From the NCBI GenBank assembly GCA_019449655.1, contig JAHQXD010000001.1, forward strand, positions 996,950 to 1,060,949: a stretch of DNA of 64,000 nucleotides, written 5' to 3'. This DNA is from Ferrigenium straubiae (GTDB lineage: Bacteria > Pseudomonadota > Gammaproteobacteria > Burkholderiales > Gallionellaceae). This document shows positions 35,858-44,938 of the stretch, one piece after another; position 1 is the stretch's first letter, and every line of letters starts with the position of its first letter. The position numbers and the translations under genes were made by a program. The notes under the pieces are model-generated. The model saw only the letters and a program-made list of their open reading frames with translations, ran no database searches and had not been told where the DNA came from.

Positions 35858-36547
35858 ATGCAATACCAGACCCAGACCGCAACACCGATCGGCGCCATCG
35901 CAGCCGAACAGAACAAGGTGCTGCGCAACACCTACATGATGCTGGCGCTGACCATGATCCCGACGGTGATCGGCGCGCTCATCGGCATGTCGATGAATTT
36001 CTCGTTCATGGCCGAACACCCGATCATGTCTGCACTGCTGATGTTCGGCGCGATGATGGGCATGCTGTTCGCCGTCAGCGCCCTGCGCAACAGCGTCTGG
36101 GGCATCGCCGCCCTGCTCGGCTTCACCCTCGTCGCGGGCGTGTTCCTCGGCCCCATCCTGCAGATCGCATTGCACCTGAAAAACGGTGCGCAACTGGTCG
36201 GCATGGCCGCGGGCGGCACCGGCATCATCTTCTTCTCGCTGGCCACTGTCGCCACCGTGACCAAGAAGGATTTCAGCTTCATGGGCAAGTTCCTGTTCAT
36301 CGGGCTGATCCTGCTGATTGTCGCCTCGCTGGCAAATATCTTCCTGGCGATTCCTGCGCTGTCGCTGACCATTTCCGCGATTGCCGTGCTGATCTTCTCC
36401 GCCTACATCCTGTTCGATGTGAGCCGCATCGTGCACGGCGGCGAAACCAACTACGTGATGGCGACGCTGGGGCTGTACCTGAACATCTACAACCTGTTCA
36501 TTAACCTGCTGCAACTGCTGATGGCGTTCAGCGGCGAGCGGGAATGA
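35858..36547 (+). CDS. Bax inhibitor-1/YccA family membrane protein
   Basis: A 229-residue protein with seven hydrophobic helices, starting MQYQTQTATPIGAIAAEQNK. The family segments NTYMMLALTMIPTVIGA, FSLATVATVTKKDFSFMGKF and the C-terminal ILFDVSRIVHGGETNYVMAT are present. E. coli YccA interacts with the FtsH protease; other members affect calcium and membrane stress. AGGAGG precedes the ATG and a strong terminator follows. Confidence 0.92.
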   Translation: MQYQTQTATPIGAIAAEQNKVLRNTYMMLALTMIPTVIGALIGMSMNFSFMAEHPIMSALLMFGAMMGMLFAVSALRNSVWGIAALLGFTLVAGVFLGPILQIALHLKNGAQLVGMAAGGTGIIFFSLATVATVTKKDFSFMGKFLFIGLILLIVASLANIFLAIPALSLTISAIAVLIFSAYILFDVSRIVHGGETNYVMATLGLYLNIYNLFINLLQLLMAFSGERE

Positions 36548-36563
36548 CCCGGCAAGCTTCATG

Positions 36564-36589
36564 AAAAGGCGGCGCAAGCCGCCTTTTTT
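36564..36589 (+). terminator. Intrinsic terminator after the Bax-inhibitor-like gene
   Basis: The stem AAGGCGGC-GCAA-GCCGCCTT is followed by a T-run and lies 17 bp after the stop codon. Confidence 0.92.
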
Positions 36590-36615
36590 CCGCCCGCAAA
36601 CATGGAAACAGATTT

Positions 36616-36969
36616 ATGGAACTGGACACTTTTCTGCAACGGCTAAACGATACCCCGGAGGGCATCGCCTTCGACGACACGATGGCGTTAATCGACGCGC
36701 TGTACGAATTCACGCCGACCACTTTCAGGAATGGCAGCCAGCTTAACGAAGCTGGCAAGAACAACGGCTCGTGCAAGCTGTTCTCGTTCGCCCGCCTGCA
36801 TGGCCTGACACCGCTGCAGGCGCTGTACTGCTTTGGCGACTATTACCGCAAGGACGTACTCGGCAACCCGGACGGCACCGACCACCAGAATATCCGCAAC
36901 TTCATCAAAACCGGCTGGGACGGGATTTCCTTCGAGGGCAGTGCGCTGGCACCAAAACAGCCCGATTGA
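36616..36969 (+). CDS. HopJ-family protein
   Basis: A 117-residue protein with the HopJ core FTPTTFRNG, NEAGKNNGSCKLFSFARLHG, ALYCFGDYYRKDVLGNPDG and NIRNFIKTGWDGI. The name derives from a Pseudomonas type III effector, but this small family is widespread in bacteria without plant hosts. No type III secretion genes are nearby, so an effector role is unlikely here. Confidence 0.9.
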   Translation: MELDTFLQRLNDTPEGIAFDDTMALIDALYEFTPTTFRNGSQLNEAGKNNGSCKLFSFARLHGLTPLQALYCFGDYYRKDVLGNPDGTDHQNIRNFIKTGWDGISFEGSALAPKQPD

Positions 36970-36981
36970 TCCGGCAAGCCC

Positions 36982-38316
36982 CTACTCGCTGGATGCCCCC
37001 GCGAGGCCCGCATCCTGCATCTTTTCAAACACCGCGATCGACTCCACATGTGAAGTCTGCGGGAACATGTTCATCACGCCCGCCGCTTTCAGCCTGTAGC
37101 CCTTCACATGCACCAGCACTTCGGCATCGCGGGCCAGCGTGGACGGGCTGCACGAAACATAGACAATGCGCCTGGGCGCTGTGTCGCTGCCGATGGATTT
37201 CATCAGCTCGATCGCGCCATCGCGCGGAGGATCGACCAACCACTTGTCGAAATATCCCAACTGCGCGAGGGCGGCCTCATCCATCTCGAACAGGTTCATC
37301 GCCTTGAACTCGGTGTTGCCCGATAAACCGTTGAATTCGGCGTTTTGCCTGGCGCGTTTCACCAATGCGTCGCCGCCTTCGACACCCAGCACCCGGGCCC
37401 CGCTGCGCGCGATAGGCAGCGTGAAGTTGCCCAAGCCACAGAAGAAATCCGCTATGCGCTCATCCGGCTGCGGATCGAGCAACCGTATGGCGCGGCTGAC
37501 CATCAGGCGATTCATCTCGCTGTTCACCTGGGTGAATTCGGTCGGCGCAAACGGCATGGTGATGCCGAATTCCGGCAGGCTATAGCTCAACTTCGGCGCA
37601 TCCAGCGGGTAGAACGGCGTCACCGTTTCAGGCCCTTTGGTCTGCGTCCAGAACTGCACTTTATGCCTGTCGGCAAACTGTCTGATCAGCGCCTCGTCTG
37701 CCGGCGAGAGCGCCTGCAGGACACGCAGCACCAGCACATCGACGTGCTCGCCCACCGCCACTTCGATCTGCGGCAGGATATCGCGCGCGGAGAAACTCTC
37801 ATTCAGTTCGCCCAGCAACGGCAGCAGGCTGGCGATCTTCGGGGTCAATATCTCGCAGTGCTGCATGTCGGCCACATACTTGCCGTTCTTCTCGCGAAAA
37901 CCGACCAGCGTCTTCTCTTTTTTCAATACGTGCCGCACCGACAGGCGCGCGCGTTGCCGATAAGCCCAAGGCTGCCCGTAGATCGGCGGCAGCATGACTT
38001 CCGGCTTGACCTTGCCAATGCGCTGCAGATTATCTTCCAGCACGCGCTGCTTGACGGCAACCTGCGCACGCGGTTCCAGATGCTGCATGGAACAGCCGCC
38101 GCACACGCCGAAGCTCGGACACTTCGGCTGCACGCGCATGAACGACTGCTTCAGGACCTGTACGACCTGAGCCTGCTCATAGTTGTTCTTTTTTCGATAC
38201 GAGGAATAGGTCACGCGCTCGCCAGTCAGCGCGCCCTCGATGAAAATTACCTTGCCGTCGGCATGCGCGATGCCGCGACCTTCGTGGTCGATGGATTCAA
38301 TGATGACAGGATTCAT
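36982..38316 (-). CDS. rlmD: 23S rRNA (uracil-1939-C5)-methyltransferase RlmD
   Basis: A 444-residue enzyme, started at [15 protein letters not shown] rather than an upstream ATG inside the next gene. It has an N-terminal TRAM domain, the Fe-S cysteines of RlmD in [14 protein letters not shown] plus a later cysteine (ADMQHCEIL), the SAM motif [17 protein letters not shown], and the catalytic cysteine in [13 protein letters not shown]. It methylates U1939 of 23S rRNA. Its ATG overlaps the stop of the exonuclease gene (ATGA). Confidence 0.95.
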   Translation of the reverse strand: MNPVIIESIDHEGRGIAHADGKVIFIEGALTGERVTYSSYRKKNNYEQAQVVQVLKQSFMRVQPKCPSFGVCGGCSMQHLEPRAQVAVKQRVLEDNLQRIGKVKPEVMLPPIYGQPWAYRQRARLSVRHVLKKEKTLVGFREKNGKYVADMQHCEILTPKIASLLPLLGELNESFSARDILPQIEVAVGEHVDVLVLRVLQALSPADEALIRQFADRHKVQFWTQTKGPETVTPFYPLDAPKLSYSLPEFGITMPFAPTEFTQVNSEMNRLMVSRAIRLLDPQPDERIADFFCGLGNFTLPIARSGARVLGVEGGDALVKRARQNAEFNGLSGNTEFKAMNLFEMDEAALAQLGYFDKWLVDPPRDGAIELMKSIGSDTAPRRIVYVSCSPSTLARDAEVLVHVKGYRLKAAGVMNMFPQTSHVESIAVFEKMQDAGLAGASSE

Positions 38317-39101
38317 GCGGGTTTCTTTTCGGGCCACTGCGCAAGGAACTCTTTCCAGTGCGTCTCTTCGGATTTGCTCAAGGTGCTGCGTATCAACTCC
38401 AGCTCCTGCTCGTAACGCGCCTTGCTGAATTGCCCGCGCATCAACTGGAAGCGCGCGAACACCAGCCAGGTATTCACCACGTCGGTCTCGCAATAGTTGC
38501 GTATCTCATTCAACCGCCCCTCTTGGTATGCCTGCCACACCTTGCTCCCGTCCATGCCCAGCTTGCCGGGGAAGCCGATCAGCTTGGCCAGCTCGTCGAG
38601 CGGCGCGTTGGCGCGCCCGGTGTACATCGCGAGCAGGTCCATCAGGTCGAGGTGGCGTGTGTGGTAGCGGCTGATGTAGTTGTTCCACTTGAAGTCGCGG
38701 TCGTCCTCGCCCATGTCCCAGTAGCGCGGGCACTGGATGCCGTGGATCAGCCCGCGGTAGTGCAGCACCGGCAGGTCGAAGCCTCCGCCGTTCCATGACA
38801 CCAGTTGCGGCGTGTATTTCTCAATGCCGTCGAAGAAGCGCCTGATGATGCTGGCCTCATCCTCGTCCGGCTCGCCCAGCGACCACACCCTGAAATTATC
38901 GCCCTCGCGCAGCACGCAGGAAATCGCAGCGACGCGGTGCAAGTGATGCGGCAGGAAATCGCTGCCGATCTTCTGGCGGCGCAACTGGAAGGCCATCTCC
39001 GCCACCTCCGCATCGCTCACCGCGCCGTCGAGCTCATAAAGCGCGCGCAGCCCGGCGATGTCGGGGATGGTTTCGATGTCGAAGACTAGGGTGGGGTTCA
39101 T
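38313..39101 (-). CDS. PolB-like predicted 3'-5' exonuclease
   Basis: A 262-residue DEDD-type nuclease. Exo I motif is [14 protein letters not shown], Exo II is [17 protein letters not shown] and the last part has [17 protein letters not shown]. The start [10 protein letters not shown] is chosen because the preceding 19 residues of the longer frame are not family-like. This group is described as related to the exonuclease domain of DNA polymerase B; its cellular role is not established. It is coupled to rlmD. Confidence 0.88.
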   Translation of the reverse strand: MNPTLVFDIETIPDIAGLRALYELDGAVSDAEVAEMAFQLRRQKIGSDFLPHHLHRVAAISCVLREGDNFRVWSLGEPDEDEASIIRRFFDGIEKYTPQLVSWNGGGFDLPVLHYRGLIHGIQCPRYWDMGEDDRDFKWNNYISRYHTRHLDLMDLLAMYTGRANAPLDELAKLIGFPGKLGMDGSKVWQAYQEGRLNEIRNYCETDVVNTWLVFARFQLMRGQFSKARYEQELELIRSTLSKSEETHWKEFLAQWPEKKPA

Positions 39102-39170
39102 CTGGATATCCTGTGGAGCAGGGCCGGATGATACCAAGAAAGCCGCTGCTCCATCCAACGGCGCGCGCCC

Positions 39171-39935
39171 CTATTCAGGCAGGCTCCGGAAGTACCGATC
39201 CACCGCATCCAGCATTTCATCCGGCACCTCCAGCTTCGTCATCCTCGATGCCACCTCCCCCAAACGGCGGATTTCATGCTCGATGAAGGCATGAATTTCC
39301 GGAATGCGCATCCCATTATCGAGTTCCGCGCCCGCCCTCTTCCGCTCGATCAGCCTGGAAATGCTCGACTGCAACCCGCCGTCGTCTATCACGCCTGCCG
39401 CCAGTTCGTCGAACGCCATCGGCACGACGCCCATCCCCCGTTCGATCCAGAGACAGGCCATCACCGGACGGAGCACGTAGAAATACTTTTTCAGCCACAC
39501 CGTCTCGCCTTGCAGATACTCGCGGAAGTTTCCCTTCGCCATGTGCAGATAGTGGTGGAGACAGGCGGCAGGCTGGTAAAACTCCTGCGCAAGCGCACGC
39601 AGTCCCGACACCGCAGCCCTGTCTTCACGGTACACGATGGGCGACGAGAGCCATTCCAGCAGGACGGGATTGGATTTCTTCATCAGGCGCAGGCTCTTGC
39701 GCAAATCCCATCCGTTCACGTCCAGCAAATCGTCTATCGGCAACTCGATCACGTCCCGACCTTCCTCGATGGAGAGATACCAGTCGCGCGTGTGGCAATA
39801 GATGAAGCGCACATCCCAGTCGCTGTCGGAAGAAGCGAATCCCCAGCCACGGCTGCCGGATTCGCAGGCGTAGAGGATACGGACATCGTGTTCCGACTCG
39901 ATGCGGGAAAGGATTTCCTGTATGCGTTGCTGCAT
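39171..39935 (-). CDS. YcgL-type predicted nucleotidyltransferase
   Basis: A 254-residue protein with nucleotidyltransferase motifs CESGSRGWGFASSDSDWDVRFIY (GS and DxD) and the continuation HTRDWYLSI and GWDLRKSLRLMKKSNP of the COG3541 family. The substrate is unknown. It is in a leftward run with its neighbours, 69 bp upstream of the exonuclease gene. Confidence 0.88.
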   Translation of the reverse strand: MQQRIQEILSRIESEHDVRILYACESGSRGWGFASSDSDWDVRFIYCHTRDWYLSIEEGRDVIELPIDDLLDVNGWDLRKSLRLMKKSNPVLLEWLSSPIVYREDRAAVSGLRALAQEFYQPAACLHHYLHMAKGNFREYLQGETVWLKKYFYVLRPVMACLWIERGMGVVPMAFDELAAGVIDDGGLQSSISRLIERKRAGAELDNGMRIPEIHAFIEHEIRRLGEVASRMTKLEVPDEMLDAVDRYFRSLPE

Positions 39936-39960
39936 GGTTCACTCCACCGGCAAGACGGGC

Positions 39961-40152
39961 TCAATCGTCATCCAGCCACATCCCCAGCAGGATGCCGGCA
40001 AGAAACACGCTGCCGAGGCTGTTTTTCGTTTTTCTGCGTTCCACTCTCTGGACATCCGGGCCGGAGAAAAGGAGGCCGATAAACCCGATGCACAGGATAA
40101 TGGCGAAAAGCAGCAGCACGCCCCACATTGCCCACTCGACGACAGTTCCCAT
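39961..40152 (-). CDS. Small membrane protein
   Basis: A 63-residue protein with one strong hydrophobic helix (VLLLFAIILCIGFIGLLF), a basic stretch (ERRKTKNS) and a weaker second helix ending MWLDDD. AAGGAGG stands four bases before the ATG. Not recognised; reported because of the strong start site and clear topology. Confidence 0.6.
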   Translation of the reverse strand: MGTVVEWAMWGVLLLFAIILCIGFIGLLFSGPDVQRVERRKTKNSLGSVFLAGILLGMWLDDD

Positions 40153-40295
40153 ATTGCCTCCTTGAAATTCCGCTTGGGGAAAGTCCGGCGCCCGGCAAGC
40201 TCAAAATCTGAGCCTGTCATCCATGCCTTTCAGATTCAACGCCAGCAACCGCCGCAATATCTCTTCATCTGCCATCTCCGGCGTGTTGATGCGAT

Positions 40296-40606
40296 TCACG
40301 ACCGGTCTTTTTGTGTCCGCAGTCTGGCATGCCAGTAACTCGGCCGCCTTCTTTGGTGAGCCACCGAAACGATCATAATGGCATCCGCTTCGGCCGCATA
40401 GAAAAGGCTACAGGGAAAACTCCGCAACACCTTGCGGCGGATATCCGAACGGATGACTGTTGCGGCAAGCGGCGCTTCCGCCACCTCATCAGTCGCACGA
40501 TGCACGGCCACCACGAACACCACCCCCACCCGGCGGCCTCGCTTTCGTAGTAACGCGCCGCCTCGCGAAACTCCTCATCCGCCTCGGGCAGGAATTCAAT
40601 CTTCAC
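40296..40606 (-). pseudogene. ParE/RelE-type toxin broken by a frameshift
   Basis: A GTG at 40606 begins MKIEFLPEADEEFREAARYY, the usual N-terminus of a ParE-type toxin. After ESEAAG the frame is lost inside a G-rich run near 40530. The rest, VVFVVAVHRATDEVAEAPL, then RRKVLRSFPCSLFYAA and MIVSVAHQRRRPSYW, continues in the next frame to 40296. A single missing base restores one protein of about 103 residues. The start overlaps the stop of the antitoxin gene. Sequencing error in the G run is the alternative. Confidence 0.85.
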
Positions 40607-40833
40607 GACAATTCGGAAAGTGCGCGGCGGAATACCTCATCGGCGGGAATACCTTGCGTGCGCCCGGCGCGATACGCTTCCAGGCGGCGTTCCGACTCCT
40701 CCAGCCACATCAGCCCCAACTCGGAAGGCGTAGGCTCATCCAGGCTCAAAATCAGCTTGCCTGCCAACGCGGCACGATCCTCGATGTCCAGCGCCATCGT
40801 CTCCTTGGTCAACTCTTCTATGTTCGTTTGCAT
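40603..40833 (-). CDS. Antitoxin of the addiction-module component family (CHP02574 type)
   Basis: A 76-residue protein with the typical pattern ALDIEDRAALAGKLILSLDE and a conserved tryptophan region LMWLEESERRLEAYRAG, ending at an overlap with the toxin start. An AGGAGG sequence is seen upstream of the ATG. In intact modules it neutralises the ParE-type toxin; here the toxin gene is broken, so the antitoxin is probably left without its original target. Confidence 0.85.
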   Translation of the reverse strand: MQTNIEELTKETMALDIEDRAALAGKLILSLDEPTPSELGLMWLEESERRLEAYRAGRTQGIPADEVFRRALSELS

Positions 40834-41060
40834 GATGAGCCTCCTGTTAACTACAGTTCCATTTTAACATTCGCTCCGCGCCAGATTCAGCGCCAGCAAT
40901 TGCACAAATCGGAAAAATGGAACGGGTAGCTGGCGTACTCCCTGAGCGGGTTGTCACGTCACTTGCCGATGAATTCGCGCGGCATCATGACCGCGCCTGG
41001 CAGCGGCCCGCCGTTATGCCCATGAGATATTCGCAATGCCACGCAGTTCGGGAGAATGAC

Positions 41061-41474
41061 CTATTTCTGCTTCCAGCCCCCGCTGTCCTGCACCCACCAC
41101 CCCGGCTTGGCGCGCTGTATCCAGCGCTGCGCGAAGGTGTTGCGGATTTCCGCCTGCCATTCAGGATGGCCGTTGGCGTTGGCAATCTCGGCATACAGCG
41201 CGTTGCGGTCGTTGTTCTGCGACGCCACCATGGCATTCACTGCCTGGCGCTGTGCCAGCGGCACGCTGCTGGCATCGCGCACGGCGAGCATGCCGTCGGA
41301 GGTCAACCCCACTGCGCCGCTGTCGAGATAGGGACGCAGATCATGGAAACGGTCGCGCAAGGACTGCCTCAATGCTTTTGCGGCCGGCGTATTGGTCTCG
41401 AAGTCCACGGCAAATACATTAAACGCGGCGGTCAACGCAAGCAGGGACACGATAAATCTGATCGGCTTCATCAT
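41061..41474 (-). CDS. ydbL: YdbL family (DUF1318) periplasmic protein
   Basis: A 137-residue protein with a signal peptide (MKPIRFIVSLLALTAAFNVFA) and the DUF1318 core SGAVGLTSDGMLAVRD, NAMVASQNNDRNALYAEIA and TFAQRWIQRAKPGWWVQ. In E. coli YdbL works with YdbH and YnbE, probably modulating their interaction. Two ATGs (41474, 41471) overlap the ynbE stop. It is the last gene of the ydbH-ynbE-ydbL operon. Confidence 0.9.
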   Translation of the reverse strand: MMKPIRFIVSLLALTAAFNVFAVDFETNTPAAKALRQSLRDRFHDLRPYLDSGAVGLTSDGMLAVRDASSVPLAQRQAVNAMVASQNNDRNALYAEIANANGHPEWQAEIRNTFAQRWIQRAKPGWWVQDSGGWKQK

Positions 41475-41644
41475 TTCGGCTCCTTCCTGGCGGGCTCCGC
41501 CGGCTTGTCGGCATTATGGTTCTGCATGACTTCCTCGATGATCTTGTCCGCGGCTTTCTCGGCGGCCGCGGCGGGGAAGTAGATGTTGATGGTGACGCAG
41601 GCGCTCAGCGCCAGGCCAGCGAAAGCTATCCAGAGTTTTTTCAT
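41471..41644 (-). CDS. ynbE: YnbE-like lipoprotein
   Basis: A 57-residue lipoprotein: signal MKKLWIAFAGLALSAC with lipobox LSAC, then VTINIYFPAAAAEKAADKII and EEVMQ. It is annotated as short as that of E. coli. GGAGGG precedes the ATG. In E. coli YnbE multimers extend YdbH across the periplasm to the outer membrane for phospholipid transport. It lies between ydbH and ydbL. Confidence 0.9.
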   Translation of the reverse strand: MKKLWIAFAGLALSACVTINIYFPAAAAEKAADKIIEEVMQNHNADKPAEPARKEPK

Positions 41645-41698
41645 CGTCCCTCCTCTATCGATAAACGGTTTATGTCCACGACACTTGCTTCTACGGTT

Positions 41699-43639
41699 TC
41701 ACTTGACCACAGCCTGCATGTTGCCCTGTGTCACACGCTTCAGGCGCGCAATCAGTTCGTCCCACGAAACACTGCGATTGTAGCCCATCACGGTGATTGC
41801 CGGAATGCCGCCGCCCTTGACGATGGTATAGGCCCCGTTGCCGTTGTCCACGCCGCCCATCGCGCATACGCCGTTGCGCAGCCTGCAGCTCCAGCCGATG
41901 CGGTCGTAACCGAAATTCTCGAAGAAGCGCAGGTAGCTGCGCTGGATCGCGGCCACCGCGCCCGCGCCGCCCAAGGCGGAGATATTCTGCACCGCGCGCT
42001 GGCTGATCTTCTTCGGGTAGTTTCCGGGGCTGCTGGCTATGCGCGCATCGAAGCGTGCAGGCTCCCAATCCTGCAGCTCCAGATTGTTCACGTCGGCGTC
42101 GATGCGCCCCTGCATGCTGCCGAACGAGAAGGTGCGCGTCAGCAGGTCGAGATCGAGTTCGCGCATGCTGAGGCTGCCGGACAGGCGCGGCGCGTGCCCG
42201 AAGGGATCGATCAGCTTGAGCTGCGTCGCCGCCACCGTGCCGTCGAAGACGTTGAAGATCAGCGCGCCGTCCACGTCGATCTCGCCGCCGTCGTAGCTGA
42301 CCTTGGGGATGCTCCCCGCGAGGGTGCCGAGCATCTTCGGCCAGCCCGCCGCCTGGCTGAACTGCTCCATCGAAATCCGGCTGAGCGAGGCGGCGAATTG
42401 CCAATGCCACCCCGCATTCTCGCGATGCAGCCTGAAATCGCGCAGCTCGAGCTTTCCGTCCAGCACCGGCAGCACGCCCTGCGCCACACCGAAATCCATG
42501 CCGCGCATCTCCACCTGCCACCGCCCGCCTCCCAGCGGCACGCCGAGCAGCGTGCCGCCCGCGAAGGCGACGCTGGCGGTGCGCGGCGCATCCCTTTGCC
42601 AGTCGATCTCGCTGTTCACGCCGAGCAGCGCAAAGCGCCGTTCGGCATCGGCGATGCCCGCATCGCGCAAGGACAAGCGCAGCGCCTGCGTCGCGCCGCC
42701 GCGGTATTGCCAGTCCACATCCGCATGGCCGTAGAGGGAAGACTCGGCCAGCGCGCCCTTGTCCAGGAACGGCCTGATGTAATCGGCGAACAATTTTTCC
42801 AGCGCGAGGTTGTCGCCGCGCGCCGTGCATTCCGCCAGCGCGCCCCGCTCCATGTCCCAGAGCGCCGCAAGCTGCACGCGCCCGGTTTCCGGCTGCTCGA
42901 TCACGGCCTGTCCGATTTTGAGCGATGCGCCGTCCAGGCTGCCGGAGGCAACAATCCTATGCCCCCCGCGCAAATACAGCGGCTGCCAGAACATCTCGCC
43001 GGACTCCCAGGCGATGTCGCCTTGCCAGGTCCAGAGCGCGGCCTTGCGCGCGGCCGCGAACCTGACGGTGCCGCGCAGCTTTTCCGCCGCGTGCAGGCCG
43101 CTCGCATCGCTGAACCCCGCCTCGGCCAGTTGCAAGTCGGCATCGACGGCATTCATGCCGGATGCGCTGCCGCCGATGCGCCATGTGCCGCTCAGTGCGC
43201 CCTGGTTGGGCAGCGGCATGCTCGCGGGAAGGAAGGCTGCGAACTGTTTGGCCGGTGTGTTGCGCAAAGCTGCCGAGACCTGCCAGTTGCCGGTATCGAA
43301 GCGATAGTCGAATTCCATGGCCATGCCCGGCAGTTGAGCCATATTGCCGCCGTGGCAGCTCATGCCGGCCGTGGAAAGCGCGAAACTCGCGCAATGGAGC
43401 GACAGGTTGCGCAGGCTGCGCTGCTGCACTTTCAGCTCGGCGATGCGCAAATCCGCCGAACCGTTCTCGGGCAGGGTCAGCGCGATGCCGCGTGCGGCGA
43501 AATCCGGTGCAGCGATGTCGGCGATGCTCAGGGAAAGCTCTGCGGCGCCGGCCATGGATGAGGAGAACAGCAACGCGCCCAGTGCTGTTGGTATGCACCG
43601 GTCGAGCCGTTTCCGTAAATGAATCACTGCGTGGAGCAT
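41699..43639 (-). CDS. ydbH: YdbH-like intermembrane phospholipid transport protein
   Basis: A 646-residue AsmA-like protein with an N-terminal hydrophobic segment (CIPTALGALLFSSSMAGA), long beta-rich repeats and the C-terminal conserved region QNISALGGAGAVAAIQRSYL, RFFENFGYDRIGWSCRLRNG and VMGYNRSVSWDELIARL. E. coli YdbH is one of three AsmA-like bridges moving phospholipids between the membranes. This copy is shorter than the E. coli protein. It is followed by ynbE and ydbL in the same direction. Confidence 0.88.
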   Translation of the reverse strand: MLHAVIHLRKRLDRCIPTALGALLFSSSMAGAAELSLSIADIAAPDFAARGIALTLPENGSADLRIAELKVQQRSLRNLSLHCASFALSTAGMSCHGGNMAQLPGMAMEFDYRFDTGNWQVSAALRNTPAKQFAAFLPASMPLPNQGALSGTWRIGGSASGMNAVDADLQLAEAGFSDASGLHAAEKLRGTVRFAAARKAALWTWQGDIAWESGEMFWQPLYLRGGHRIVASGSLDGASLKIGQAVIEQPETGRVQLAALWDMERGALAECTARGDNLALEKLFADYIRPFLDKGALAESSLYGHADVDWQYRGGATQALRLSLRDAGIADAERRFALLGVNSEIDWQRDAPRTASVAFAGGTLLGVPLGGGRWQVEMRGMDFGVAQGVLPVLDGKLELRDFRLHRENAGWHWQFAASLSRISMEQFSQAAGWPKMLGTLAGSIPKVSYDGGEIDVDGALIFNVFDGTVAATQLKLIDPFGHAPRLSGSLSMRELDLDLLTRTFSFGSMQGRIDADVNNLELQDWEPARFDARIASSPGNYPKKISQRAVQNISALGGAGAVAAIQRSYLRFFENFGYDRIGWSCRLRNGVCAMGGVDNGNGAYTIVKGGGIPAITVMGYNRSVSWDELIARLKRVTQGNMQAVVK

Positions 43640-43689
43640 TCCATGCGCCCTGTCCTGCCGGATTGCAGAGCGCTATTGTCGCACGCAAC

Positions 43690-43720
43690 AAAAAATCCCG
43701 AGGACGGCCCCGGGATTTCT
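43690..43720 (-). terminator. Intrinsic terminator of sodB
   Basis: The stem AAATCCCG/CGGGATTT has a ten-base loop. Read leftward it is followed by a T-run, and it lies directly after the sodB stop. Confidence 0.85.
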
Positions 43721-43734
43721 GCATGGAGAGAAGT

Positions 43735-44319
43735 TCAGGCGAAGTTCTTCGCCACGAATTCCCAGTTCACCAGGCTGTTGAGGAAGGTCTCGACGAACTT
43801 GGGGCGCAGGTTGCGGTAGTCGATGTAGTAGGCATGCTCCCAAACGTCCACGCAGAGCAGCGCCTTGTCGCCGGTGGTCAGCGGCGTGCCGGCCGGCCCC
43901 ATGTTGACGACGTCCACGCTGCCGTCGGCCTTCTTCACCAGCCAGGTCCAGCCGGAGCCAAAGTTGCCCACCGCCGAAGTCTGGAACACCTTCTTGAATT
44001 CGTCGAAGCTGCCCCACTTCTTGTTGATCGCAGCCGCCAGCGCGCCGCTTGGCGCGCCGCCGCCGTTCGGCTTCATGCAGTTCCAGAAGAAGGTATGGTT
44101 CCACACCTGCGCGGAATTATTGTAGATGCCGCCGGGAGGCGCCTTCCTGATGATGGCTTCCAGGTCGAGCTTCTCGTATTCGGTGCCCTTGATCAGGTTG
44201 TTGAGGTTGGTGACATAGGCCTGATGGTGCTTGCCGTAGTGGTACTCGAAAGTCTCCTGGGACATGTACGGCTGCAGTGCATCCATGGCGTAGGGCAGTG
44301 CGGGTAAAGTGTGTTCCAT
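43735..44319 (-). CDS. sodB: Iron superoxide dismutase SodB
   Basis: A 194-residue enzyme with metal ligands in YHYGKHHQAYV, WNHTFFWNCM and CVDVWEHAYYIDYRN. FWNCMKP and NFGSGWTWLV point to the iron rather than the manganese type. It removes superoxide in the cytoplasm. It is on its own transcript and divergent from the Mut7-C gene. Confidence 0.95.
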   Translation of the reverse strand: MEHTLPALPYAMDALQPYMSQETFEYHYGKHHQAYVTNLNNLIKGTEYEKLDLEAIIRKAPPGGIYNNSAQVWNHTFFWNCMKPNGGGAPSGALAAAINKKWGSFDEFKKVFQTSAVGNFGSGWTWLVKKADGSVDVVNMGPAGTPLTTGDKALLCVDVWEHAYYIDYRNLRPKFVETFLNSLVNWEFVAKNFA

Positions 44320-44431
44320 TGTCGTTCTCCTTGTTGTGTCAGCAAGTTACCGCGTCCGATTCTAGCCAAACACCGGACGGCAAACAATGAGCTGTATCAC
44401 CTATTTTCACTGCCGGGTGTACCATTTTGGC

Positions 44432-44938
44432 ATGAGCCCCATGCCCCGCTTCCTGTGCGACGAGATGCTCGGCCGGCTGTGCCGCTACCTGCGCGCCGCC
44501 GGATACGACGCGCTACTGGCCAACGGCGGCCGCAGCGATGCCGAACTGCTGCGGCAATGCCGCGAAGAAGGGCGCTACTTCCTGACGCAGGATCAACTGA
44601 TCGAAGAGCATAAGGCGGCGCGGGGTATCGCGCTGCTCCTGCCGCAGGGCGGCCTCGATGAACTCGCCGCAACGCTCGGAGCGCACTTCAGGCTCGACTG
44701 GCTGGCCCATTCCTTCACCCGCTGTCTGGAGGACAACACGCCATTGGTTGCGGCCGATGCCGCGGCAGCGGCGCGCGTACCCGCCGATGCGCTGAGGCCG
44801 GATGAGCCGCTGTCTCATTGCCCAGTGTGTGAAAGAGTGTATTGGCGCGGCTCGCACTACAAGCGCATGCGTGCGAAACTCGAAACATGGCAAACGGCTA
44901 GAAAAGAGCCATCTGCCCCGCACGTGACGGCGGTCTGA
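44432..44938 (+). CDS. Mut7-C RNase domain protein
   Basis: A 168-residue protein whose core MPRFLCDEMLGRLCRYLRAA, AELLRQCREEGRYFLTQD and the C-terminal zinc ribbon CPVCERVYWRGSHYKRM match Mut7-C, a PIN-like fold with predicted RNase activity. ATG 44432 is used; ATG 44441 begins exactly at MPRFLCDEM and is equally good. The 3' end overlaps the convergent radical SAM gene by about 40 bp. Confidence 0.88.
   Translation: MSPMPRFLCDEMLGRLCRYLRAAGYDALLANGGRSDAELLRQCREEGRYFLTQDQLIEEHKAARGIALLLPQGGLDELAATLGAHFRLDWLAHSFTRCLEDNTPLVAADAAAAARVPADALRPDEPLSHCPVCERVYWRGSHYKRMRAKLETWQTARKEPSAPHVTAV

Noticed and set aside
36616..36969. HopJ-family protein as a secreted type III effector
   Set aside because: No secretion or chaperone genes are near and the family is widespread in non-pathogens.
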